The notes under the pieces: model-generated
Database searches by the model: none
What the model was told of the DNA's origin: nothing
Seen by the model: only the letters and a program-made list of their open reading frames with translations
Part shown: piece by piece, positions 12,669 to 23,940 of the stretch
How positions within the stretch are numbered: the first letter of the stretch is position 1
Layout: each line of letters opens with the position of its first letter
Made by a program: the position numbers and the translations under genes
NCBI GenBank assembly: GCA_034401135.1
Contig: JAWZSP010000003.1
Span: 620,001-684,000, forward strand
Direction: 5' to 3'
Origin: Volutella citrinella
Lineage: Eukaryota > Ascomycota > Sordariomycetes > Hypocreales > Nectriaceae
DNA: 64,000 nucleotides

Positions 12669-15263
12669 TCATGGTGGAACCGTCGTCACAGGCGGCGGCC
12701 TGTCCCGGGTGAGGCACTGGAAGCACCCAAAGTCAAACGACGCCGCCGCCACAGAGCCGTCCTCGACGCCCAGCGCGGAAACCAGGACCGGCCACAGGGT
12801 GCACGTCGTGCCGTCGTACGAGATGGCCTGGCACTTGAGGTCATCGGCACACAGCTCGGCGCAGCGGTCGAAGCGCTTGATGGGCGTGGACCCGATGGGC
12901 TGGACACTGCTGGTCACGCGCACCTTCTTTGCGCAGTTGTAGCCCGCGTCGGTAGTGGCCGTGTAGGAGCACATGGGACGGGGGCATGTCCAGCAGTCCT
13001 CGTTGTACCAGCCCCCGTAGTCGACGCCGCGGGAGCCGATGCGGGTCGTGGCGGTCGAGTACATGTCGCACTTGGTGCCGACGTAGTTGACCGTGATGCA
13101 CTGGGCCTCGTCGTTGCAGGCCTGGAAGCACACGTCCAGCGAGTCAGCCGTGATGGAGCCGATCGGCTGGACTGGTGGGAATTTGGGCGTGATGGAGATG
13201 ATGCACCGCTCGTAGTCAAAGTTGGGCTTGAGCGGGCAGACGGCGGTCGACACGGGCTCCGGGCACTGGAAGCAGTAGTCCTTCTCGGACCAGAAGCCGG
13301 GGATGTCGGCGTCGATGAAGCCGATATGGTGGAGGGGCGAGGCGTACACATGGCACATCTCGCCGTTGCCGTCCCAGTGGACCGACACGCAAAAGGGCTG
13401 GTTTCCGCACTGCTGCCAGCATTCATCCTCGGTCGCGGCAGTCTTGCTGGAGATGGGGATCGGGTCGGGCGGGACAACCCGGACATTGACGCGGCATCGG
13501 TCCGCCTGGGCGTTGGTCTTGCGAGGGCACACGACGGCAGGACAGTTCCAGCAGCTGGGCTCATACCAGAAGGGCGCGTTGTTGAGCGTGTCGGGCCGTC
13601 CGACCTGGCTCGGGGCCAGCGCATACATGTTGCAGTTCCTCCCGTCGTAGAAGAAGCCCCGACACACAAACGGGTTGTCCTTGCACAGGCTGGCGCACTG
13701 GGCGAGACTGGGGGCCGCCTCGACGAGATTGGCCTTGCGGTCCGGGGGGTTGAGGAAGTACGACTTGCCGCAGTCGCCCGTCTTTGCGAACTCGGTGTCG
13801 ATGTTGCACACAGGCTTCTCCGAGCACGTCCAGCACCCGGCGTCGTAAAAGCTGGGGTCCCGGCCGTTCGGGTCCGCGTTGCCAATGACGCGCAGCTCGG
13901 TGCCGTACGTCGTGCACTCGCCCCGGCTGAACTTGAACGAGCGACACAGCGGCTTGCGCGCGCACACCTCGGCGCAGCTGCGCATGTTGGGCGCCGGGTC
14001 AATGCGCAGCAGCAGCGCCGGGTTCCGGAAGATGGGGATGTCGACGGCGCACTGCACGTTGGCCGGCTGCGGCTTGACGAGGTTGCAGGCGCCCGGGATG
14101 GGGTTGCAGTCGAGGCATGCGGCGTCGTAGAGCGGCCCTGGGCCCGTCACCTCTCCCATAGAGCCCACCGTGTTTCCTAGCGTCTCGCAGTCGCCGTCCT
14201 GGCTGCCCTCGCCGGGCTCGAACCGGTACGAGCGGCAGCTGGCGATGAGGTTGCAGGCGTCGGCACAGCTCTGCTGCGAGTCCGTCTTGATGCGTCGCAG
14301 CAGGAGGGGCGCGTTGCTGAAGTCGACGATGTTGACTGAGACGCCGCACTTGGGGCCGTTGGGCGACGACGACGAAGACTGCTCCCGACAGTTGTACGGG
14401 ACCTGCTCGCACTTGTAGCACTCGCGGTCGAACCAGTAGAGGTCTCCGGTGACGCCAAAGTCGCCCAGCGTGCCCACCGAGTCCTGGAACGTGGCGCACG
14501 TATTCGTCGCGAAGTCGAAGCTGAACGCCTTGCACTTGTCGAAGCGGGCACAGAGCTCGGCGCAGCTCTGGACGTTGGGCCTGGGCTGCTCCAGGTAGAG
14601 GAGGGGCGGGTTCCTGATGATTGGGACTCTGACACCACAGTATTTTCCTAGGGGCCTCACGGCTTCAGACACGCACGACTGGCGGAGCGGCGTGGGAGCG
14701 GCAGATGTCGATGCCGTCACGTCCGAGGTGGTGCTGTCTGCAGTGGTGGTGCCTGTGGTGACGGTGGCGTCGTCTGTGGAAGTTGACGATTCGGCCTCTG
14801 AGGTTGTCGTCGATGCAACGTCGGTTGTGGTGGGCGAACCAGATGTTGAAGCATCAGAAGTTGTTGTGCCAGATGCCGTCAAGGTGTCTGATGCTGTCGA
14901 TGATCCAGTATCGGTTGAAGATGCTGTGCTTGTCGTGGCCACAGAAGTCAAGCCCTCCCCAGACGATGTGCCATCCTTGGACGTCTCCGTCGAGGCAGTC
15001 CTCTCCGGCGACGTCGACACACTCGGCGGCTCGCTCGTTGAGCCAGTGACAGTTGTAGGAGGCTCATTGACAACGCTGCTCGTGCCCTCGATGGACAACA
15101 CCGTCGACGACGAATCGTAACCGGGCGCCGACGACCCGGAGGAAGCTGTAGCCCGGGACAAGGTCGTCCGCGGCTTACACTTACTGGCGTCGACTCCCTG
15201 GAGCGAAGACAGGAGCATGGCCATGACGGCGATGCCGCTGGCAAGTCCCGTAGGCGAACGCAT
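12669..15263 (-). CDS. Secreted Ser/Thr-rich protein with seven PAN/apple-like cysteine repeats
   Basis: Single exon, 864 aa, ATG at 15263; upstream in-frame codons exist but this Met begins a clean signal peptide (1-26, ending LQGVDA). The mature protein starts SKCKPRTT, followed by a Ser/Thr-rich, probably O-glycosylated stalk (31-192) and seven tandem cysteine-rich modules (193 to about 855) of about 90-100 residues each. Every module follows one pattern: Cys, a hydrophobic strand, CAxxC, one more Cys in the middle, a Cys in CxxY or CxMY, and a closing C-x-x-C as in YWFDRECYKC or CWTC. This matches the PAN/apple fold, which binds carbohydrate or protein. A secreted or wall-associated adhesin-like role is inferred. 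No GPI signal is seen at the C-terminus, which ends in a Pro/Thr tail. The long frame on the opposite strand is a compositional shadow. Confidence 0.85.
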   Translation of the reverse strand: MRSPTGLASGIAVMAMLLSSLQGVDASKCKPRTTLSRATASSGSSAPGYDSSSTVLSIEGTSSVVNEPPTTVTGSTSEPPSVSTSPERTASTETSKDGTSSGEGLTSVATTSTASSTDTGSSTASDTLTASGTTTSDASTSGSPTTTDVASTTTSEAESSTSTDDATVTTGTTTADSTTSDVTASTSAAPTPLRQSCVSEAVRPLGKYCGVRVPIIRNPPLLYLEQPRPNVQSCAELCARFDKCKAFSFDFATNTCATFQDSVGTLGDFGVTGDLYWFDRECYKCEQVPYNCREQSSSSSPNGPKCGVSVNIVDFSNAPLLLRRIKTDSQQSCADACNLIASCRSYRFEPGEGSQDGDCETLGNTVGSMGEVTGPGPLYDAACLDCNPIPGACNLVKPQPANVQCAVDIPIFRNPALLLRIDPAPNMRSCAEVCARKPLCRSFKFSRGECTTYGTELRVIGNADPNGRDPSFYDAGCWTCSEKPVCNIDTEFAKTGDCGKSYFLNPPDRKANLVEAAPSLAQCASLCKDNPFVCRGFFYDGRNCNMYALAPSQVGRPDTLNNAPFWYEPSCWNCPAVVCPRKTNAQADRCRVNVRVVPPDPIPISSKTAATEDECWQQCGNQPFCVSVHWDGNGEMCHVYASPLHHIGFIDADIPGFWSEKDYCFQCPEPVSTAVCPLKPNFDYERCIISITPKFPPVQPIGSITADSLDVCFQACNDEAQCITVNYVGTKCDMYSTATTRIGSRGVDYGGWYNEDCWTCPRPMCSYTATTDAGYNCAKKVRVTSSVQPIGSTPIKRFDRCAELCADDLKCQAISYDGTTCTLWPVLVSALGVEDGSVAAASFDFGCFQCLTRDRPPPVTTVPP

Positions 15264-16592
15264 CGTTGAACTCGTGATTCCGCGCAGAGGCAGACAGACG
15301 GAACGGCTACAGGTCCGGAGCCTTGGAAGCAAGTGACGAGAAGAGAGGGTATGCTGTTATAAGAATCTCAGCCTGTTCCCCCCTGCGTCAAGGACTTTAG
15401 ACTCGCCGTCTCCTTGTTTCTCCAACCCCACGACACAACACGGAGTCCCCGTGGCTTACAGTGGGCGTCGATAATTTCGCATTAAGGTACGGATAGTTCT
15501 TCAACGCTTAAACCGCCACGGCTGCTTCAGCTCCCAGCGCCGGCATCACAGCTGGAGGCACCGTCGACGCCACGGCCACATGGCTGCCCATTGACACGAT
15601 GTGTCGCCGTGGTCTCGATCTACCTGGCCTGCGCTAGCGCCCGGGAACAGGGGTTTTGTTGCTGATAGCGTCACTCTTTTAATCGACGCCGCACCTGGTA
15701 GCGCGTTATTTTCTCCGTCAGCGCAGACGCCTGAAAGAGGCATCTTCAGTCAATTGCGCCCGAGCATCAGCGTCGACGGACTGACAGAAGAAACAAGGCT
15801 TGCCCTCGGCGTTGGGCAAGACGGGTCGTTCCCAGGCTCAACGAACCAGCCCATGAGACATGCATTTCGACCCCATACTATTAATGCCAGCTACCACTTA
15901 GTCCCATTTCTCTGGGACAGCCCCAGGGGTCGGATGGATCTGGCCCTCCCTTTTAGCGAGTGGCTTGCCAATGGCGACCTTGCCTCCAAGCCCTACCGTC
16001 TAGTAGATCTTGGCGCTTCTCACTTCCTATCAAGCAGAGATGGAAAAGGGCGAGGGAGATTTTTGCCATTGGTTGGCGGAGGAATTGTTCCGCCAAACTC
16101 GTGCTCATTCAGTGTCCTGTTGCCAAGCATCACATATAAGATCCTCTATCGCGGCATCCGCAGTCTCAGCCTACATAGACGACTCCAGAGAGAGATATTT
16201 ACATGTACGCACCCTGCCCTAAGATTGATATTAGCTGAATAGCGTCAATGGAATTCGAAGGTCATCCAAGCCACCAAGTCCGCTATTCTTCGGCTCCTCC
16301 CTGGAGATATAGTTGTGTCTTTGCCAACTATATGTGAGACACTTCCCATGACTATTCAACCTTCGAGCGCTGGTCTATCATATTCCATACGTGTCTCTTA
16401 CATAGCCCTCAGGTCTTGGTAATCCCATTTGCATAGAACACCCTCTTGAGCAGTCGGTTGCTGATACCCAGACGGGCACCAAAACCGGCACACGGTGATT
16501 CTAGCGGCGCATATTTCGAAAGATAATTCGAGCCTTGGCATTGCTATCTCGGGAACTTGTCTAGCCAGCTCTCTTCCTGTGGTAACGTCTTC
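15264..16592. other. Intergenic region, no gene seen
   Basis: The promoter of the PAN-repeat gene and the 3' flank of the next secreted-protein gene. A 213-codon plus-strand frame (15601-16242) opens at GTG, has no recognisable motif and no signal peptide, and is not called. Confidence 0.5.
15357..15361 (-). promoter_or_regulatory. Possible TATA box of the PAN-repeat gene
   Basis: TTATAA on the minus strand, about 95 nt upstream of the ATG at 15263. Position is suitable; no other evidence. Confidence 0.35.
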
Positions 16593-17918
16593 TTATTCCC
16601 AGGGGACTACCGTCCACACAAGCTCATCACAGCCGTCGCGAGCCACTGGGCCAAGGTAAGGCCACATGTACCCCCAAGTCCTATCCACGGGCGGGCAGAG
16701 CTGAAGCACCTTGTTTTCCGGCTTGTCCGGGTTCGTGCATTCCAGAGTTGTAGCCACGCCGTTCGCATCGGGAGTGCATCCCTGGCAGCGAAGGATGGAA
16801 AACAAGTCCTTGTTGACCCCATCAAACCCTGTGAGAGTCCAGTACACCTCAATTCCGTCCTCTCCCGGCGTAATGGGAGTTTTCCTCTGGACCCAGGCCA
16901 CATTGTCAGCCTCGGACATCAACTGGCCGTCCTGGTCGGCAGTGAACCCATGAACGTTGTCTCTGTTTGCGTTGGGGAAGGCAACCACGATGTAGCCATT
17001 ATCCCGCTCGTCGAACCCGAGAGTTCCAGCATTGGTTGGTGCGTTGGCACTGCGGTATCCAATTCCGAAGAGGGAAGGCAGAGTTCCCGGAGTGCAACTG
17101 GGCCCAGCGGCGGTCGTAGTAGTGGCTTCTGCTGTCTCGGTAGTCTCAGTAGTCTCGGCGGTAGTGGTGGTGGCTTCCTCGGTTGTAGAAGTGAATTCGG
17201 TGGTAGTTGTCGAGTCCTCAGTAGCAGAAGTGGTCTCGGCAGCCGTGGTTTCGGTAGCTGTGGTCTCAACAGTGGTGGCCTCGGCAGTTGTGGTCTCAGC
17301 AGTTGTGGTCTCAGCAGCCGTTGTCTCGGTAGTGGTCGCCTCGTCATTAGAAGTAGCCTCAGCAGTGGTTTCTGTGGCCGAAGTCTCGGTAGCGGCCGCC
17401 TCGGTAGTAGAAGTCTCGGTCAGAACAGTCGTCTCAGCTGAAGTTTCAGTGGCTGAGGTCTCAAGGGCAGTGGAAGTTTCCGAGGCAGAGGCAGTCTCGG
17501 TCGTAGAATCAGTCTCCGTAGAAGAGGCATCGTCGGTGGCAGAGGTAGTCTCCGAAGCAGAAGCATTGTCAGTAACAGCAGCAGTTTCGGTAGTCAGAGA
17601 CGTCTCGATATCCGTGGCAGTTCCAGTGGTGGAAATGTCTTCAGTCCCGGTGGCAGAAGTTGTCTCGACGCTGACATCGTCAGTAGTGCTAGTAGACCCA
17701 GACTCAGACTCAGTATTGCTGGCTGCTTCAGTAGCAGTCGTGAGACCACTGATAGTGCCAGTAGAAGCCTCGGAGAAGCTGCCGGTCCAAATACTGCTGA
17801 CTGCTGCACTGCTCTCGGTGAGAGAGGTGGTCTTGGGCTTGCATCGGGACGCGTCGACGGCAGAGAGCGAGAGGAACGCCAAGAAGATGGCCCTAGATGT
17901 GGGTTTGTATAGCATCAT
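16593..17918 (-). CDS. Secreted Ser/Thr-rich protein with an unrecognised C-terminal domain
   Basis: Single exon, 441 aa, ATG at 17918 (a second ATG follows immediately). Residues 1-23 form a signal peptide ending LSAVDA; the mature N-terminus SRCKPKTT is nearly the same as that of the neighbouring PAN-repeat protein. A long, repetitive Thr/Ser/Ala/Glu region (about 30-270, units such as ETTTAETT) is probably heavily O-glycosylated. The last 170 residues are a compact non-repetitive domain with Cys at SCTPGT, LRCQGCTP, LECTNP, LQLCPP and RDGCDEL and a Trp-rich end (TWGYMWPY, VWTVVPWE). I do not recognise this domain. An extracellular wall or surface role is inferred from architecture. No GPI signal is evident. 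The gene lies in tandem with the PAN-repeat gene, 1.3 kb away. Confidence 0.82.
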   Translation of the reverse strand: MMLYKPTSRAIFLAFLSLSAVDASRCKPKTTSLTESSAAVSSIWTGSFSEASTGTISGLTTATEAASNTESESGSTSTTDDVSVETTSATGTEDISTTGTATDIETSLTTETAAVTDNASASETTSATDDASSTETDSTTETASASETSTALETSATETSAETTVLTETSTTEAAATETSATETTAEATSNDEATTTETTAAETTTAETTTAEATTVETTATETTAAETTSATEDSTTTTEFTSTTEEATTTTAETTETTETAEATTTTAAGPSCTPGTLPSLFGIGYRSANAPTNAGTLGFDERDNGYIVVAFPNANRDNVHGFTADQDGQLMSEADNVAWVQRKTPITPGEDGIEVYWTLTGFDGVNKDLFSILRCQGCTPDANGVATTLECTNPDKPENKVLQLCPPVDRTWGYMWPYLGPVARDGCDELVWTVVPWE

Positions 17919-19767
17919 GACGGCTTCACAGTCAATGTCGACTGCGAGGAGTATGATATGACCCCGAAGTAGGAGCTTAACGAGAGTGTAGGGGTTTAAA
18001 AGAGTGGATGAATTTACAGCAGACGAGACACGAGGGCGGCCGAGCCAGGCGGCTGCAGTTATATCATCACATCCATCAGAGGCAATTGCGCTAGCTCTCT
18101 AGCTTCCATCATTCTCTAAAGTTGGTTCAAAACGCAGCGCCAGCTGTAGACGGCGCAAGCCATGCGTGGGACGAAGGAAGCAGTAATTGATGAAAGCCAA
18201 TGAGGGATACCATTGAGAGTAGCGCCCAGACCCAGATTGGCTAGGCCGCACGCAGCCTCACCATTTTCAGGGACTGAGCATGTCTTACCCCTGAGAATAT
18301 TTCCTTGAGAGGGAGCTATCACCAGGCTAGCAGTTATACTAAGCTATGCATAAGCAGTCAATCCCTGTGCTAATCGCCCCCCACAACCGCCCAAGCCGAA
18401 CGACGATCCTATATTTTTCCTCGACGACGCGATCAAGAATATTCACGGGAGGGCGGGCTCATGACTCACGATTCAGTGACTGTCATCCATCAGTACTCGT
18501 TAAGTATGACAATATGTGGGCAGCGGCCTCCTCTACCTCCTTGCTCAGTCATCCAACCCCAAACGGCCTCGGTGGGGGACGACAACTACATAGAGCCCTC
18601 TTCAAGCCTCGGAGAAGATGAGTAGGAGTGGCCGAGGTCAGTATATACCTACGCGCGAGGGAGGGGGATTTCGTGACATCGGGTCAGGCATGCGGCTGCT
18701 AGCAGGCATGGTTTTTATTTCCTCCTACATCTTCCAGCGCGCAACAGTACTGTCCGACGCTTTCGCGACAACTCTTTCGCTGATACGCTTGCGAATGTCT
18801 ACATCTTCTAGCACCTTGACAGAGTTGAATGCGACACGTTACGATCTTCGCTCGATGTTGAGTTTCTCCCACATTGCCAGCCCTCTGAACACGTCTCAAG
18901 CCGGATGCAGGGATACCAGACTGCTAGCGACACATTTGCGCGCTCCATGAGCTGCCAATGACCTCCGGGGGGGGGAGCTTTGGAAACCGCCGATGCGAGC
19001 CTCCACGGTTGTTACGAGTCGCCTCACCACTGCCGCAAAAGCGCCGACGTACTAGAAGGACATACGACAAAACGACACCGCCAGGAAGATGGCGCTGTAG
19101 GGTAGCAGGGCTGGCCACTGGTAAGTAACAGGTGAAACTCATTCATCCATGTATGGTTCACAGAGCGGATACCGTGCTTAAGAGGGCGACTCTTAAAGCT
19201 TTTATTCAGATGTGATATCGGATGTAATGTGATGTGGTGAAGAGTGTTGCATCAACAAACTGAGACCGAGGTGACCTGTAAACGAATTGCAGTGTATCTC
19301 CGAACCTATACCCAACCGGCTGATGAAGGAACGTTACGGCCATGTATATGTGTATGAGATCATTACTACTACTACTGCTACTACCTAGTAGTACTTCTAA
19401 TAGTACCTTAAGTATAGTACCTTATGCATCTATTGCCTTATGTACTCCTCCTCTATACATCACCTTCGTTCTTTCCCTAGATTCGAGCGGGTGGGAGCGG
19501 GTGAGCGGGCGGAAGCTTCCTCCCTCTCCGATCTCGGCAGGTGGGGTTCTCCTCCAACTCAGTAGGGCGGGGTGAACAAGCCATCCCCGACTTCGCCCCG
19601 CCATATTTTGCCGAACATACCCTCCAAAAGCCCCCCCCCCTCCCTCAATCAATCGTCATAACTCTAACCTTCTGACCTTCTCCGTCGGACCTCCCCCCTC
19701 CCTCGTCTTCAATTCATTCTCGTGCTTCGTCACACAAACCCGACCCTTCTTTGGACGAATTGCGACC
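17919..19767. other. Divergent intergenic region, no gene seen
   Basis: Promoters of the Ser/Thr-rich secreted protein gene and of the isopropylmalate dehydrogenase gene. Holds a TAC/TAG trinucleotide patch near 19364-19420. No CCGGNNCCGG Leu3-type palindrome was found by eye in the last 600 bp before the dehydrogenase ATG. Confidence 0.5.
19364..19420. repeat. TAC/TAG trinucleotide repeat with local inverted symmetry
   Basis: ACTACTACTACTGCTACTAC followed by TAGTAGTACTTC and further TAGTACC copies; the TACTAC and GTAGTA halves are complementary, so the patch could fold back on itself. Lies about 350 bp upstream of the dehydrogenase start. Confidence 0.55.
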
Positions 19768-21183
<1,416 letters not shown>

Positions 21184-21733
21184 GATGTCTCACGCGAAAA
21201 GGAGAATGGACATTTAAAGAAAACAGTGGCTGCGAAGCGAAATGAGTCAAGAAAAGAAGTAGTGGAAGAAACAGCAGCCAATTAACAAGCGGCTGGGAAG
21301 AAAAGGAATAAATAAAATCGGTTATAAAGCCATCAATTGCGAAATATGTTCCTTCATCGTACAGTTTCTCAGCACGCGTGTTGGTGTGTGATGCAGTGCC
21401 ACGGGCTTGATTCGCTCACTTCCGGGGTAGCTTCCATGATGACAAATCTCATCCGCATCCCATCCAAACCGCCGACTGTCCCCGCCAGCTACACGGAACT
21501 CGGAACGTGAAAGAATGCCGAGCATTGATTTCGCAGATGATTACGTTAGCAAAACCCGCCCAAGCCGGTGCTGGCTTGCCCATGTCCGCTTTTATAATTG
21601 TGACGTTGGGCGGGACGATGATGTGCTTGGGTATTCTACGAGCCTCATCCCACCTCTGGCTATCTTACTACCTTGAACATACCTTTGGGAATTTTTGCAT
21701 CTTCGCATCATCAACTCCATACCAGCCCTCACA
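21184..21733. other. Short intergenic region
   Basis: The 3' flank of the dehydrogenase, with an A-rich AATAAATAAA at 21307-21316 that could serve as polyadenylation signal, then the promoter of the DsbA-like gene. No gene seen. Confidence 0.5.
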
Positions 21734-22408
21734 ATGACAAAGTTCAAGGTCACCGTCACCTCCGACACCGTCTGCCCGTGGTGCTACGTCGGCCGCAAGC
21801 AGCTCCAAGCCGCCGAGAGGCTGTGGCACCAGAAGTACCCTAACTCGGGCGACTCCTTCGCCGTCAGCTACCAGCCCTACCAGCTGCAGCCCGACTGGCC
21901 CAAGGGCCCTGCTGGCAGCATCCCCAAGGAGCAGTTCTACGCCGAGAGGTTTGGCAAGGAGCGCACCGCAATGATGCACGAGCGCCTCACCGGCGTTGGC
22001 AACGCCGTCGGCATCAACTTCAAGTACGGCGGCCGCGTCGGCAACTCGCGCGACTCGCACCGCCTGGTCCAGCTGGCCAAGAAGTACGGCGATGACGCCG
22101 AGGGCAAGGCGCTCGACGGCCTATTCGCCGCGTACTTTGAGAACGAGCAGGACATCACCGAGCCCGAGACGCTCAAGGGCGTTGCCATCCAAGCGGGCAT
22201 CCCCGAGGACGCCTTCAAGAAGGCCATCATCGACAGCGACGAGGGCGGCCCGGCAGTCGACAAGGCCGCCGCCGAGGCCAGGTACAGCGGCATCTCGGGC
22301 GTGCCAGACTTTGTCATCCAGGATCGATTCCGCCTGCACGGCGCAAACGACCCTGAGAGCTTCGTCAAGGCGTTTGAGAAGGTGAAGGCCGCCGAGCAGG
22401 GCCAGTAA
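21734..22408 (+). CDS. DsbA-family thioredoxin-fold protein, FrnE-like
   Basis: Single exon, 224 aa, ATG at 21734. The start is MTKFKVTVTSDTVCPWCYVG, placing the redox motif CPWC at residues 14-17, directly after the first strand, as in FrnE/2-hydroxychromene-2-carboxylate isomerase-like members of the DsbA family. A helical insertion (about 70-170) and the closing block ISGVPDFVIQDRFRLHGA, with the cis-Pro of the thioredoxin fold (GVPDF), complete the domain. There is no signal peptide, so a cytosolic dithiol oxidoreductase or glutathione-dependent activity is inferred; the substrate is unknown. It is transcribed in the same direction as the dehydrogenase and converges with the PLD-like gene, 62 bp away. 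Confidence 0.88.
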   Translation: MTKFKVTVTSDTVCPWCYVGRKQLQAAERLWHQKYPNSGDSFAVSYQPYQLQPDWPKGPAGSIPKEQFYAERFGKERTAMMHERLTGVGNAVGINFKYGGRVGNSRDSHRLVQLAKKYGDDAEGKALDGLFAAYFENEQDITEPETLKGVAIQAGIPEDAFKKAIIDSDEGGPAVDKAAAEARYSGISGVPDFVIQDRFRLHGANDPESFVKAFEKVKAAEQGQ

Positions 22409-22470
22409 GGAAGCCCCGTCCTAGTAGCCTCCTCCCGCGGCCGCAAGGACCGCCTCAGCAGAACCCTCGC

Positions 22471-23940
22471 TCATTCGTGGAGCCTGCTCGATTGAAATCG
22501 CACCTCGGCGCGCCTTTCCAGTATTCCTTCCCATAGCCTGTTCCCCTCGAATCCGGGGACATGAAATAGTAATCCAATCTCCTGGCTGGTCCACCAGCTT
22601 GCTCTGTCCATGTTGCCTGACCCCAGGACGAGGTACTCGCCGTCCACGAGTGTCATCTTAAAGTGGCTCAAGTCTGGCTCATCCTCCATGCCCCGTCTCG
22701 CGTCCAGCTTCTTGTAGTAGAAAATCTCGAGGCTTCCGGGCCGAACAGTCTGGGCCTCGGGGTCTGTATCGCGGGCCCTCTGTGCCATGGCCTGGTATCT
22801 TTGGATAAAAACACGAAGGCACCGCGCCGTTGTGGTGCCTGCTGTGAGGAGCTGCTCAAGCACCATCACGTCCTCGCTGGTTCTGACCTGGACATCAACA
22901 CCACGTGAGAGGGCTTCCAAGAGGCCCTCGACGGCTGGCCACGACGTGACATTTGGGGTGACGATAGAGATGCGCCTCTGGGCGTTGGCAAAGAGCGTAA
23001 GGAGCGCTGCATTAAGGGGCGTCATGGGTGGGTTGGACTGTGAGAGAAAAGGAAAGGCAAATCGTGGGTTTCGATGATGAGACGACGGTAGGAAAATGGT
23101 TGGTACCGGTCCATCGGCGGGGAACTTGATATCCTGGTTGGGAGACGCCTCTCTGGATGTGATGGGCGGTACAGATGTCGACTCGTCCGGTTTCCGATTG
23201 CCTTGCAGGTGGTTCTCGTCAAGCGCAATGAGATTATTCCCTCCATCCAGTTCATTTTGCGCTCGCGAGGCGTTTTGCGCGCCCCATACCCTGTCGCAGA
23301 AGGCGACGAGGTGAGCGACGATGTCGCCTTCGACCTCGACGCAACCCTCAAACCAGCGCTCCCAACTGACGTTACAGCTGGGGACCCATGCTCGACGGCC
23401 ATCTACAATGACAAACTTGGGATGCATAACGCTGAAAGGTGTGAAGAAGAGGCTTTTGACGGTAAGCTCGATGTGGCCGCGGGCAAGCTCGTCAGCGGTA
23501 GGAAGACCCAGTTTCGGCCACTTCGCCGGGGGATACACATATCCATCGCGGGAGGATGTGTGGAAGAGCTTCTGGAAGAGGCCGCTGGAGGAAAACCCAA
23601 TGGTAATACGAAGAGTAGACGTGTTGTTGGCGGCAGCGCGGGCATCGGCGAGCTGAATGAGGGTGTCACGGATAGCGTCGCGGGAGTCGGAGGCGGCCCA
23701 GTAGCAAGTGATGAGCTGGACGGAGCGCTTGGCGCCCAGGATAGCAGGCAGAAGGGCTCTCGTGTAGATGGAGAGCCCTGTTCCCACGTACAAGGTATTG
23801 GGGCTGCTCACGGTGATGAGAGAGTCGAGGTTGTGGATATGATGGTTGGGGAAGTCGCCCTTTTGCTCAGCTTGATGGGAGAGAAGCAGCTCCTTCCAGG
23901 GCTCAACAAATGAGGCCGGGAACGGGGCGTCCTGGGCCAT
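22471..23940 (-). CDS. Phospholipase D-like protein with two HKD motifs
   Basis: Single exon, 489 aa, ATG at 23940 (the frame is open upstream but without another ATG). Two HxKxxxxD catalytic motifs are visible: HPKFVIVD at 173-180, followed by PSCN, and HFKMTLVD at 426-433, followed by GSGN at 440-443. This is the bilobed arrangement of the PLD superfamily, which uses paired His residues to transfer phosphatidyl or other phosphodiester groups. The protein lacks the PX/PH domains of classical eukaryotic PLD1 and resembles the cardiolipin-synthase-like branch found in fungi. The variant Ser-Cys-Asn after the first motif is slightly unusual. Substrate and location are unknown; no signal peptide is seen. 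Both motifs are intact, so it is probably active. Confidence 0.88.
   Translation of the reverse strand: MAQDAPFPASFVEPWKELLLSHQAEQKGDFPNHHIHNLDSLITVSSPNTLYVGTGLSIYTRALLPAILGAKRSVQLITCYWAASDSRDAIRDTLIQLADARAAANNTSTLRITIGFSSSGLFQKLFHTSSRDGYVYPPAKWPKLGLPTADELARGHIELTVKSLFFTPFSVMHPKFVIVDGRRAWVPSCNVSWERWFEGCVEVEGDIVAHLVAFCDRVWGAQNASRAQNELDGGNNLIALDENHLQGNRKPDESTSVPPITSREASPNQDIKFPADGPVPTIFLPSSHHRNPRFAFPFLSQSNPPMTPLNAALLTLFANAQRRISIVTPNVTSWPAVEGLLEALSRGVDVQVRTSEDVMVLEQLLTAGTTTARCLRVFIQRYQAMAQRARDTDPEAQTVRPGSLEIFYYKKLDARRGMEDEPDLSHFKMTLVDGEYLVLGSGNMDRASWWTSQEIGLLFHVPGFEGNRLWEGILERRAEVRFQSSRLHE

Noticed and set aside
12549..14180. A 543-codon plus-strand open frame opposite the PAN-repeat gene
   Set aside because: It is antisense to a well-supported secreted protein, has no motif, and reflects the GC-rich third positions of the real gene.
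15601..16242. A 213-codon plus-strand frame in the gap between the two secreted-protein genes
   Set aside because: It opens at GTG, has no signal peptide or motif, and codon choice does not resemble that of nearby genes.
17032..17961. A 309-codon Val/Ser-rich plus-strand frame
   Set aside because: It is the mirror of the Thr/Ser/Ala/Glu repeats of the minus-strand secreted protein; the low-complexity Val/Ser pattern is a reverse-complement artefact.
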